Shown: positions 1 through 6,180 of the stretch, one piece after another
How the letters are laid out: each line of letters begins with the position of its first letter
Numbering within the stretch: the stretch's first letter is position 1
Assembly (NCBI GenBank): GCA_016764155.1
Contig: JAESSK010000067.1
Location: 2,027 to 23,251 of the forward strand
Origin: Rhizobiaceae bacterium
Lineage (GTDB): Bacteria; Pseudomonadota; Alphaproteobacteria; Rhizobiales; Rhizobiaceae
DNA: 21,225 nucleotides
Direction: 5' to 3'
Program-made: the position numbers and the translations under genes
Notes under the pieces: model-generated
Told to the model about the DNA's origin: nothing
What the model saw: the letters and a program-made list of their open reading frames with translations, nothing else
Database searches by the model: none

Positions 1-545
1 AACAGTTTGAACCATTCGGCCTGTTGCTTCTTGCTGGCCAGTGTCAGGTGACGAATTGTTTCGTCGTTGATTTCTTCATCGCGATAGGCGTTGCGAATGG
101 CGGGGGTGAGATTGCCAAGGGCAAGCGAGCGTTTGACCATGATTTCTGTCGCGCCGAAAGTTGTGGCGATATCTGCGGGGTTTTTCCCCTCCTTGACCAA
201 TCGGGCAAAGGTTTCATATCGGGTCATTTCGTCGGGGTCGCATCGTGCAATATTCTCAATTAGCGATGCTTCCAAGGCGGCGGCATCATCGCCATTGGCC
301 ATAATGGCGCAAGGTACTGGGTCGGCTTTTTGGCCTTGCTGCTCAATCTCTTTGAGCGAGAAATAGCGCCGCCTCCCTGCTACGATTTCAAAGCCTGTGC
401 CATTTTTGCGAACCAAAAGAGGTTGCTGAATGCCGCGCTCCTGAATGCTCGGCAAGATGTCGGAAACGTCTGGCGCTTTGCGCGAGTGGCGCATATTGAG
501 CGGTGAGATTGTTAGTTGATCTAGGGGAATATGTTGTAATTGCAT
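1..545 (-). CDS. ParB/RepB/Spo0J-family protein (partial, C-terminus outside window)
   Basis: The frame opens at ATG 545 behind a good Shine-Dalgarno (AAGGAG at about 9 nt) and stays open to the window edge, giving the first 181 residues. The N-terminal ParB/sulfiredoxin-like fold is visible: start-proximal LTISPLNMRHSRK, then the nucleotide-binding box GRRR at residues 57-60 (IVAGRRRYFSL) and the ENIAR box at 97-101. A helix-turn-helix follows at about 120-145 (NPADIATTFGATEIMVKRSL). Family members bind parS-like sites and act in replicon partition or as plasmid regulators. It lies 40 nt after ardA on the same strand and is probably cotranscribed with it. No parA is seen, so it could equally be one of the solitary ParB-like proteins common next to antirestriction genes on alphaproteobacterial plasmids and ICEs. 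Family assignment is sure; partition role is not. Confidence 0.88.
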   Translation of the reverse strand, partial: MQLQHIPLDQLTISPLNMRHSRKAPDVSDILPSIQERGIQQPLLVRKNGTGFEIVAGRRRYFSLKEIEQQGQKADPVPCAIMANGDDAAALEASLIENIARCDPDEMTRYETFARLVKEGKNPADIATTFGATEIMVKRSLALGNLTPAIRNAYRDEEINDETIRHLTLASKKQQAEWFKL

Positions 546-585
546 TTGTCTTACTCCTTGGGATTGATTGATTTGGGGGTTGGGA

Positions 586-1134
586 TTAGTGCGACCAGAA
601 AATATGGACGCACTCGAAACCCAATTCGATGGTGAACACATCGCCGTTGAGTTCCATGTCACGAGCAATCGCGGCATAATCGATATAATTGGCTAGGTTT
701 TCGGGGATTTGGGTCGATTGTTCGATGATTTCCTGCGCGAAATCTGCAAGGCTTTTATATTCGCCTGCGTGATGCTCATAGACTGCTTCGGCATCCTCAA
801 GATCGCCGTGAAAATTGGACAGCAATTTGCCGCCAAGTTCTCCATGTTCACCAATAAAAGCAGCCAGTTTTACCACTGTTTCGATGCTGGTATATTCCTG
901 AATATCCGCGCCCTCAAAGCCTTCATAATCGTGGATTGCGAATTCCTCGGCTTGGGGAATGGGCGACTTTTTAAGCATTGCAGAAATAGCAGCGTTTATA
1001 TCGTCTGCATCTTGGTCTGCCTCTATCCATTCGCCATGAAGGTGGCCGTTATTATAGGCTGCAAGACAGGCCACATAGATGCGGGGGCCATCGATCGGGA
1101 CTGATGGCGGGGTCTTGTTTGACTGTTCGGTCAT
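586..1134 (-). CDS. ardA: ArdA-family antirestriction protein
   Basis: This 182-residue, strongly acidic protein starts at ATG 1134 after GAGGAG. The pattern PRIYVACLAAYNNGHLHGEW near residue 18 is the hallmark of the ArdA N-terminal domain. The middle (EEFAIHDYEGF) and acidic body also fit. ArdA proteins are about 165-180 residues and mimic bent B-form DNA, binding type I restriction-modification enzymes so that an incoming plasmid survives. Here it sits upstream of a ParB-like gene and downstream of a long inverted repeat (1194-1296) that may serve as its regulatory leader. Its presence is the main reason to regard this end of the window as conjugative-element backbone. The C-terminus (ELGFECVHIFWSH) is complete. 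I see no frameshift or missing region. Confidence 0.9.
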   Translation of the reverse strand: MTEQSNKTPPSVPIDGPRIYVACLAAYNNGHLHGEWIEADQDADDINAAISAMLKKSPIPQAEEFAIHDYEGFEGADIQEYTSIETVVKLAAFIGEHGELGGKLLSNFHGDLEDAEAVYEHHAGEYKSLADFAQEIIEQSTQIPENLANYIDYAAIARDMELNGDVFTIELGFECVHIFWSH

Positions 1135-1193
1135 ATGAATTCTCCTCTTCTCCGCAATTCCCCTGGGGATGGGGGGCGGTGAAAAGGCCCGTC

Positions 1194-1296
1194 AGCCCCG
1201 AGCTTTCAGGGCGCAGCGCAATGGTTTTGGTAGGAGAATTAAAACAACATATACGGATATAAAGCCAAAGCCGTTGCGCTGTGACCGCTCGGGGCT
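1194..1296 (-). promoter_or_regulatory. Long two-part inverted repeat upstream of ardA; candidate single-strand promoter or structured leader
   Basis: The outer arms AGCCCCGAGC (1194-1203) and GCTCGGGGCT (1287-1296) pair perfectly. The inner arms 1214-1230 (CAGCGCAATGGTTTTGG) and 1265-1281 (CCAAAGCCGTTGCGCTG) pair over 17 bp with two differences. An AT-rich loop of 34 nt (1231-1264) lies between. The element ends 60 bp before the ardA start. Known conjugative plasmids carry hairpin promoters (Frpo/ssi type) active on incoming single-stranded DNA ahead of antirestriction genes; that this is one is inference. An RNA leader structure is the main alternative. Confidence 0.55.
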
Positions 1297-1326
1297 ATAA
1301 GGGGCGTCCGCCCACCAGCCGCAGGG

Positions 1327-1389
1327 GATTGCACTTCGCAATCAATGTCGCCCGCGTGCGGGTGCCCATTGTCCGAAGCATCGCTTCGG
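1327..1389. repeat. Cluster of three short perfect hairpins
   Basis: Three small inverted repeats lie in 63 bp: GATTGC-ACTTC-GCAATC (1327-1343), CCCG-CGTG-CGGG (1351-1362) and CCGAAGC-ATC-GCTTCGG (1373-1389). None is followed by a T-run, so ordinary intrinsic termination is unlikely. They lie upstream of the ardA leader and may belong to a plasmid structure such as an origin, a structured RNA or protein-binding sites. Function is unknown. Confidence 0.45.
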
Positions 1390-1569
1390 GTGCGTCTAGG
1401 ATGGAAGCCGAATGGCCAAAACTGCTTGAGCTGGTTTGGTTCACGACAGTCTGGTGACTGATAGTAGATCAGGCAGACGTCAGAATATCACTAAAGCGAA
1501 ACGGAGCCGCAACCCTACTCGCGACTCCTACTAAACAGCGCATTCCCATAAACACACTGCCAAGAAAAA
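1390..1569. other. Non-coding stretch between the mobile backbone and the isochorismatase-like gene
   Basis: No open frame with a credible start is visible. An interrupted inverted repeat, GTCTG (1449-1453) and CTGAT (1458-1462) against ATCAG (1468-1472) and CAGAC (1474-1478), is the only structure seen. This marks the change from ardA/parB to the accessory genes, but I find no terminal inverted repeat or target duplication defining a boundary. Confidence 0.4.
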
Positions 1570-2187
1570 TTATTTGGTTATACGCGTTGAAGACCGCTTT
1601 GGTCTGAGAATTCTCCGCAACAGGTGGGCTTCAACGTTTCCCTGATTCCATTCCATTATAACTTGTCGCCAGCTAACTGGCACGACACCCGCCTGTGTTA
1701 AACGTTCAAAAGTGGTCGCAATACTTTGGTCTGAATGTCCAAGACAAGCATCCTTGATTACGAAGACATCCAAGCCTCTCGCAAGTCCGCCAAGTGCGGT
1801 AAATGACATCGAAGTTTCTGCTGATAATCCAGCGATCAGTAGGCACGGTCGATTAGCAGATTGCACTGCCTCAACAAATACAGGATCATCCCATGGATTA
1901 ACGACATTTCGATTAATTCGTGTCAATTGTGGAATCTTGGATTCGAGTGTAGCGCTCAACTTATAGTCGATCAGATTAGTTTTCACCAAACTAGTAATAA
2001 TTGGAATATTGGCCTTGCTTGCTGCATCCGCAAGTTCTGCCACTCCGTTCTCAGCAACATCTAACGAGCTTTCATGAAAACATGACTTGAAAGCTACTTG
2101 ATGATCAACAATAACAAGTATTGTATGTTCAGAAGAAAGCAAAATTTGATTGTTGTCATCTGAAAAATGGGGACTTCTTGATTTCAT
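1570..2187 (-). CDS. Isochorismatase-family (YcaC-like) hydrolase with Ser in place of the catalytic Cys
   Basis: The 205-residue protein starts at ATG 2187 and has the cysteine-hydrolase alpha/beta fold. ILVIVDHQ (residues 23-30) supplies the usual catalytic Asp28. CLLIAGLSAETSMSFTAL (115-132) is the segment that normally reads like GxxTxxCV. FVIKDACLGHS and the closing AGVVPVSWRQVIMEW are typical of the YcaC branch. In YcaC the nucleophile is a Cys; the aligned residue here is Ser126, so the chemistry is uncertain and activity may be lost or altered. Family members hydrolyse amides or related bonds. The gene stands alone between the mobile backbone and the copper genes and has no obvious copper link. 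Upstream (2188-2433) I see only a short inverted repeat. Confidence 0.8.
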   Translation of the reverse strand: MKSRSPHFSDDNNQILLSSEHTILVIVDHQVAFKSCFHESSLDVAENGVAELADAASKANIPIITSLVKTNLIDYKLSATLESKIPQLTRINRNVVNPWDDPVFVEAVQSANRPCLLIAGLSAETSMSFTALGGLARGLDVFVIKDACLGHSDQSIATTFERLTQAGVVPVSWRQVIMEWNQGNVEAHLLRRILRPKRSSTRITK

Positions 2188-2292
2188 TATTTAAATCTTT
2201 CATGCATGGTCAAATTGATCGCTGAATAGCAACTATTTGGCACAATCCTGAACAGGTTAATCGGTATTCTTGGCCCATTGTTGACCTTCAAT

Positions 2293-2309
2293 ACAAACGA
2301 AATGTTTGT
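2293..2309. repeat. Short inverted repeat between isochorismatase-like and DUF2652 genes
   Basis: ACAAAC-GAAAT-GTTTGT forms a perfect 6-bp dyad, about 105 bp upstream of the isochorismatase-like start. It could be an operator or a weak bidirectional terminator, but no T-run follows on either strand. Nothing else is seen in 2188-2433. Confidence 0.3.
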
Positions 2310-2433
2310 GTAATAATTCAATTGCGAACATTCAGGTCAGTTTCCATTCAAACGACGTAAGGCAGACAATATGACAGGTTTGGGGGTGTTCAACTTGCGA
2401 CATAGATATGACGATCATATACATGTTGTGAAA

Positions 2434-3258
2434 TTAGGGATCCGAAGATTCCGTGCTGTTTGCTTGCCAATTCCTAACCTCTTGTTTGGGAGACTCGAAT
2501 TTGGTGGCGTCAATGGTTCCGATATCTTCGACATAAATACTAATGCGCTCTTGTTCCAATTCCTCTGGCAGTTCTATAGAATCTACAGCCGCATCAGTAA
2601 TCAATGCATAATGATCACTGGAAATGCTATTCTTCATCATCCGGTACAAAACGATAATATCTTGACCAAAATGATCGATTGATCCACGAAATTTAAAACG
2701 AGTTGTTTTACCCCGGTGAATAAATATCTTAATATCTAGCTCTTGGATGTGTGGGCAAGCCTGACAGGAACAGAGATTCGACGCCATTAGCCGTTCCCTT
2801 TCAATGTAGAATGCATTAAAAATATCTGTCAGAGTGCCCCCAATAACTTGTTTTGAATGCTTCTCAGCATCAACAAAAAACAGCACCGCATCCCCCTCAA
2901 CTTTAGACAATTCCAAAGTCTTTGTTGCCGCTTTGATCATTGTGTTTATCAACGAAAATATGATGAATTGCGCCGTCTGATCGGTAAAATGACTGCTGGC
3001 CATAAACCGGGTGTAATGACTGATGTCGGGTAGAATAAATATTGTATCGCGCGCCTCCGATACGCGTTGCTGATCTGGAGTAGTATCGTTGTCGATTTTT
3101 GCAGATCGTTGCACCAAGTTGGTACTTAAATAATTGTCCGCACGTTTGTTGTGCAACCTGACCATAGAAAACACGATTAGTAGAATTATGAACAGTCCAG
3201 CTAACGAAAACATGATGTTGGTGTTGTGTTGCCAATCATGCCACATATGCTCATTCAT
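2434..3258 (-). CDS. Membrane-anchored DUF2652 protein (class III cyclase-like fold)
   Basis: Starting at ATG 3258 gives 274 residues; a TTG at 3282 would add eight and cannot be excluded, since neither has a clear ribosome site. Residues 16-33 (MFSLAGLFIILLIVFSMV) form one membrane helix. From about residue 72 comes a DUF2652 domain with IFILPDISHYTRFM (74-87), EGDAVLFF (121-128) and the CSCQAC cluster (163-168). The PDIS and EGDA motifs resemble the metal-binding strands of adenylate/guanylate cyclases, a family relation noted for DUF2652. Whether it is catalytic is unknown. It follows the PCuAC-like gene by 30 nt and is probably cotranscribed. The Cys cluster next to copper genes could bind metal, but this motif is common in the family. 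The domain call is good; the function is not known. Confidence 0.75.
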   Translation of the reverse strand: MNEHMWHDWQHNTNIMFSLAGLFIILLIVFSMVRLHNKRADNYLSTNLVQRSAKIDNDTTPDQQRVSEARDTIFILPDISHYTRFMASSHFTDQTAQFIIFSLINTMIKAATKTLELSKVEGDAVLFFVDAEKHSKQVIGGTLTDIFNAFYIERERLMASNLCSCQACPHIQELDIKIFIHRGKTTRFKFRGSIDHFGQDIIVLYRMMKNSISSDHYALITDAAVDSIELPEELEQERISIYVEDIGTIDATKFESPKQEVRNWQANSTESSDP

Positions 3259-3288
3259 CAGTTCAACCAATGGACAATCCAATCAATG

Positions 3289-3747
3289 TTAATGCACGTG
3301 CGCGATTGCTGTTGTGGTGAAGTTGGAAAAGGTCAGCACGAATTCAACATTTGTTCCTGAAACAAGATCGGATACAATTTCACCTAACTCCCCTTTCAGG
3401 TGAGACGCCGAAAAGTCCAGCGTTTCTTCGCTTAAAATTGTCAACTCTGAAACGCTTTTTGGACCTATTTCCGGGATATTCATCATCATACTGCCTGTTC
3501 CGGCAAAGGTTGCACTCAATCCAACCAACGTGACGTGCTTCTGTCCAAAATTTGTCACCTTAAACCTAAGAATTGCAGTGCCGCCTTTTTTGGCGGGTGT
3601 GATTGTTGCGTCTTCGACATAGATGCCGTCTATGTGCTCAGAAATTTCATCCGCAGAAACAACGGTTGGAAAAACCGCTTGCACTAACACAAAACAACAA
3701 AACATTAGAAATCGTAGAATTGGTAGCCGTGGGAAATCTATGTTCAT
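3289..3747 (-). CDS. Exported PCuAC-like (periplasmic copper chaperone-like) small protein
   Basis: I choose ATG 3747 (152 residues) over TTG 3753. A signal peptide spans about residues 8-33, with cleavage probably near VSA-DE. The mature part (GIYVEDATITPAKKGGTAILRF, then KVTNFG, then VEFVLTF, split here for reading) follows the beta-sandwich plan of PCuAC/DUF461 copper chaperones. Candidate ligands are Met87-89, His116 (SASHLKGEL) and the terminal HVH. The canonical H(M)X10MX21HXM set is not complete, so this is a divergent relative. PCuAC proteins bind Cu(I)/Cu(II) in the periplasm and deliver it to oxidases. The gene follows the hairpin at 3817-3844 and heads a short unit with the DUF2652 gene. 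A TTGACC at 3787-3782 on the minus strand could be its own -35, but no convincing -10 is seen. Confidence 0.6.
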   Translation of the reverse strand: MNIDFPRLPILRFLMFCCFVLVQAVFPTVVSADEISEHIDGIYVEDATITPAKKGGTAILRFKVTNFGQKHVTLVGLSATFAGTGSMMMNIPEIGPKSVSELTILSEETLDFSASHLKGELGEIVSDLVSGTNVEFVLTFSNFTTTAIAHVH

Positions 3748-3816
3748 AGCCAATTTCTCGTATTCATGATGTTAAAAGGATGGTCAAGCCGCTAGAAAAC
3801 TCACGGCGAAATTTAA

Positions 3817-3844
3817 CCGGAGCCCGCTGTTTAGTAGGCTCCGG
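3817..3844 (-). terminator. Hairpin after the cusF-like gene, probable weak terminator
   Basis: CCGGAGCC (3817-3824) and GGCTCCGG (3837-3844) form a perfect 8-bp GC-rich stem with a 12-nt loop, 10 bp past the stop of the cusF-like gene. On the minus strand the stem is followed by TTAAATTT, a broken T-run, so termination may be partial. It separates the upstream copper operon from the PCuAC-like/DUF2652 pair. Confidence 0.5.
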
Positions 3845-3853
3845 GTCTTTGAT

Positions 3854-4138
3854 TTATTTCAATTCTATGACGGTCAGCTTGCCTTTCACTCGATCAGCAA
3901 CAAATTCGATTTTATCGCCAACGTTCATTTTTTCGAGCATGGCATCGTCTGCCGTTCGGAACACCATAGTCATGGCAGGCATACCGAGATCCTTGAGCTC
4001 CTCATGAATGATGGTCACCTTATGAGATTTCATATTGACCTTTTTCACGACACCCTTGGTAAATTCTGCCGCCACAACGGATGACGACATCAGCGCAATT
4101 ACAATTGCAACACCGATAGATTTTAAAAAATATTTCAT
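3854..4138 (-). CDS. CusF-like periplasmic copper-binding protein
   Basis: This 94-residue protein starts at ATG 4138 behind AGAAGGA. A signal peptide ends near residue 24 (VVAA-EF). The mature OB-fold domain carries HEELKDLGMPAMTM at 45-58. Alignment to E. coli CusF puts His45, Met56 and Met58 on the Cu(I) ligands His36, Met47 and Met49, while the Trp44 position, whose cation-pi contact caps copper, is Met53. The site is therefore His plus up to three Met. Family members bind Cu(I)/Ag(I) and hand it to CusB in RND efflux, but no CusB or CusA is encoded here. It is last in the operon after the cupredoxin, 36 nt behind it, and probably acts as a periplasmic copper carrier for the oxidase. Confidence 0.88.
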   Translation of the reverse strand: MKYFLKSIGVAIVIALMSSSVVAAEFTKGVVKKVNMKSHKVTIIHEELKDLGMPAMTMVFRTADDAMLEKMNVGDKIEFVADRVKGKLTVIELK

Positions 4139-4174
4139 ATTTTTTCCTTCTTAATCTGCTATTTTTGAGTTGGG

Positions 4175-4765
4175 TTAATGGCTTTCGGATACCGTAATAT
4201 CGCCCTTCATGCCTGAAGCGTAGTGACCAGGAATTAGGCAGGCGAATTCAAAGGTGCCGCCATTGGTAAATTTCCAGATCACCTCCCCTTTTTTGCCGGG
4301 TTCCAAGCGCACGGAATTTGGATCGTCATGCTCCATCTCTGGGAACTTTTCCATCAAGGCCTTATGCTCCATCACACCGTCATGGTTATCGAGAACAAAT
4401 TCATGTTCTAATTCGCCCTTGTTTCGAATAACAAAACGAATGGTTTGACCTTCTTTGACTTTGATTTGTTTTGGCTTAAAAATCATGTCTCCATCGTCTG
4501 TTTCCTTCATAACAATTACGATATTCTTGGAGGCATCCTGCCTTTTACCAGGTTCACCAACAGCCATTGCACCATCATGATGGCCATCTGCATCATCATG
4601 CCCGCCCATTTCCTTTTTCATTTCATCGTGGCCGTGACTTTTTGTATCGTCGTGTCCATGGGTTTCTTTTTTTACTTCATCGTGACCGCCGGTATGGCTG
4701 CCGGACGCAAAAGCATCTCCTGATATCAGAAACATTCCGGCTGTAAGAATTAGTAATTTTTTCAT
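4175..4765 (-). CDS. Histidine-rich exported cupredoxin (type 1 copper protein)
   Basis: The start is ATG 4765 behind AAAGGGAA; a longer frame exists upstream but overlaps the oxidase gene. The protein has 196 residues: a signal peptide (MKKLLILTAGMFLISGDAFA), a disordered His/Asp/Lys-rich segment at about 21-68 with repeated GHDE/GHDD units, and a plastocyanin/azurin-like domain at about 80-196. The type 1 copper ligands are His121 (LEHEF), Cys176, His181 and Met186 (FACLIPGHYASGM). His-rich cupredoxins of this kind occur in copper-resistance operons (CopI/AcoP-like). The tail likely binds extra copper and the domain could shuttle electrons or copper to the oxidase encoded just upstream. The gene begins 43 nt after the oxidase stop, in the same operon. 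Confidence 0.88.
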   Translation of the reverse strand: MKKLLILTAGMFLISGDAFASGSHTGGHDEVKKETHGHDDTKSHGHDEMKKEMGGHDDADGHHDGAMAVGEPGKRQDASKNIVIVMKETDDGDMIFKPKQIKVKEGQTIRFVIRNKGELEHEFVLDNHDGVMEHKALMEKFPEMEHDDPNSVRLEPGKKGEVIWKFTNGGTFEFACLIPGHYASGMKGDITVSESH

Positions 4766-4808
4766 TGTATTCCCTTTCTGGAATTTGGGCATACGCCCGG
4801 TTTGGCGT

Positions 4809-6167
4809 TTAGCCATTATCATTTGGTTTGGGGGTAATTTTTGTGGTTGCATCGGCAGCCTTTGCATGGTCAGGCAGCTCACCAGTCCATTCGTAGGCTT
4901 GTGTTCCGGGTGGATTTTTGTACCAGCCCGGATCTGAATAATCGTTGGCTCCAATCCCCTCACGAACCTTCACCACTGAGAACATACCGCCCATCTCAAT
5001 TGGGCCGTATGGTCCCCATCCGGTCATCATCGGAGTAGTGTTGTCAGGAAGTTCCATTTCCATGACCCCCATATCCGCCATGCCAGCTGTGCCCATTGGC
5101 ATATACTCTGGTTGCACTTTGCGAATTTTCTTTGTGACTGCGGATTTATCGACACCAATAAATGTCGGCACATCATGTCCCATTGCATTCATTGTGTGGT
5201 GGGATTTGTGGCAGTGGATTGCCCAATCACCAGGATGATCAGCAACAAATTCATATGCCCTCATACCACCAACTGGGATGTCAATTGTTACCTCCGGCCA
5301 ACGAGCTTCTTTTGGAACCCAACCGCCGTCAGTGCAGGTAACTTCAAAGTCATATCCATGCATGTGTATGGGATGGTTTGTCATCGTTAGATTACCAACA
5401 CGAACCCGAACACGGTCTCCCTTATTGACAACTAATGGATCAATGTCCGGAAATATCCGACTGTTCCAGCACCATAAATTAAAGTCATTCATGGTCATGA
5501 TTTTTGGAACGTAAGAACCTGGATCAATGTCGAATGCGTTCAGCATAAAAACAAAATCTCGGTCCACCGGCATGAAGGTTGGATCTTTTGGATGGACAAT
5601 GAACATGCCCATCATCCCCATCGCCATTTGCACCATTTCATCCGCGTGAGGGTGATACATAAAGGTACCACTTTTGGTGAGGTCGAATTCGTAGACAAAT
5701 GTCTTTCCAGGCGGGATTCCCGGATGGCTTAAACCACCAACACCATCCATGCCTGATGGCAAAATTAACCCGTGCCAGTGAACTGTAGTGTGTTCGGGAA
5801 GTTTATTGGTAACGAAAATCCGAACACGGTCTCCCTCGACAGCTTCAATAGTAGGCCCCGTTGATTGGCCGTTATAGCCCCACAGATAGGCGGTCGTGCC
5901 TTCAGCAAGCTCGCGTTCGACAGGTTCAGCGATCAGGTGGAATTCCTTCACTCCGTTATTCATGCGGGATGGCAATGTCCAGCCATTCAGCGTGACAACC
6001 GGCTGATATTGTGGACCGGTTGATGGGTGCAATGGATTTTGCGTTGCGGCAGTTTCCATAATTGCAGCTTCCGGAAGGCCCATATTTGTAGTCTTGGACC
6101 ATGCGGTTGATGAAACTAATGCAGCACCGGCTGCACTGGCTCCAATGAGTTGACGTCTGTTTAACAT
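4809..6167 (-). CDS. Multicopper oxidase, Tat-exported, copper-resistance type
   Basis: Starting at ATG 6167 (AAAGGAA upstream) gives 452 residues; a longer frame into the tolC-like gene lacks support. The N-terminus MLNRRQLIGASAAGAAL is a twin-arginine signal, as needed for a cofactor protein folded in the cytoplasm. All four copper motifs are present: HWH at 130-132, HPH at 172-174, HPIHMH at 265-270, and HCHKSHHTMNAM from 318 (Cys319, His324 and Met329 of the type 1 site). The distance between second and third motifs is short, so the middle domain is reduced compared with CueO. A Met-rich stretch (MVQMAMGMMGMF) follows the second motif. It probably oxidises periplasmic Cu(I) to Cu(II). It is located 13 nt after the TolC-family gene and is followed by the cupredoxin. 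Confidence 0.9.
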   Translation of the reverse strand: MLNRRQLIGASAAGAALVSSTAWSKTTNMGLPEAAIMETAATQNPLHPSTGPQYQPVVTLNGWTLPSRMNNGVKEFHLIAEPVERELAEGTTAYLWGYNGQSTGPTIEAVEGDRVRIFVTNKLPEHTTVHWHGLILPSGMDGVGGLSHPGIPPGKTFVYEFDLTKSGTFMYHPHADEMVQMAMGMMGMFIVHPKDPTFMPVDRDFVFMLNAFDIDPGSYVPKIMTMNDFNLWCWNSRIFPDIDPLVVNKGDRVRVRVGNLTMTNHPIHMHGYDFEVTCTDGGWVPKEARWPEVTIDIPVGGMRAYEFVADHPGDWAIHCHKSHHTMNAMGHDVPTFIGVDKSAVTKKIRKVQPEYMPMGTAGMADMGVMEMELPDNTTPMMTGWGPYGPIEMGGMFSVVKVREGIGANDYSDPGWYKNPPGTQAYEWTGELPDHAKAADATTKITPKPNDNG

Positions 6168-6180
6168 GTTGAATTCCTTT

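Noticed and set aside
2371..2682. A 103-codon plus-strand frame at the end of the DUF2652 gene
   Set aside because: It is antisense to the DUF2652 coding sequence, with no domain. A TTGACCTTC at 2281 on the plus strand resembles a copper -35 but lacks the second half-site and a suitable -10.
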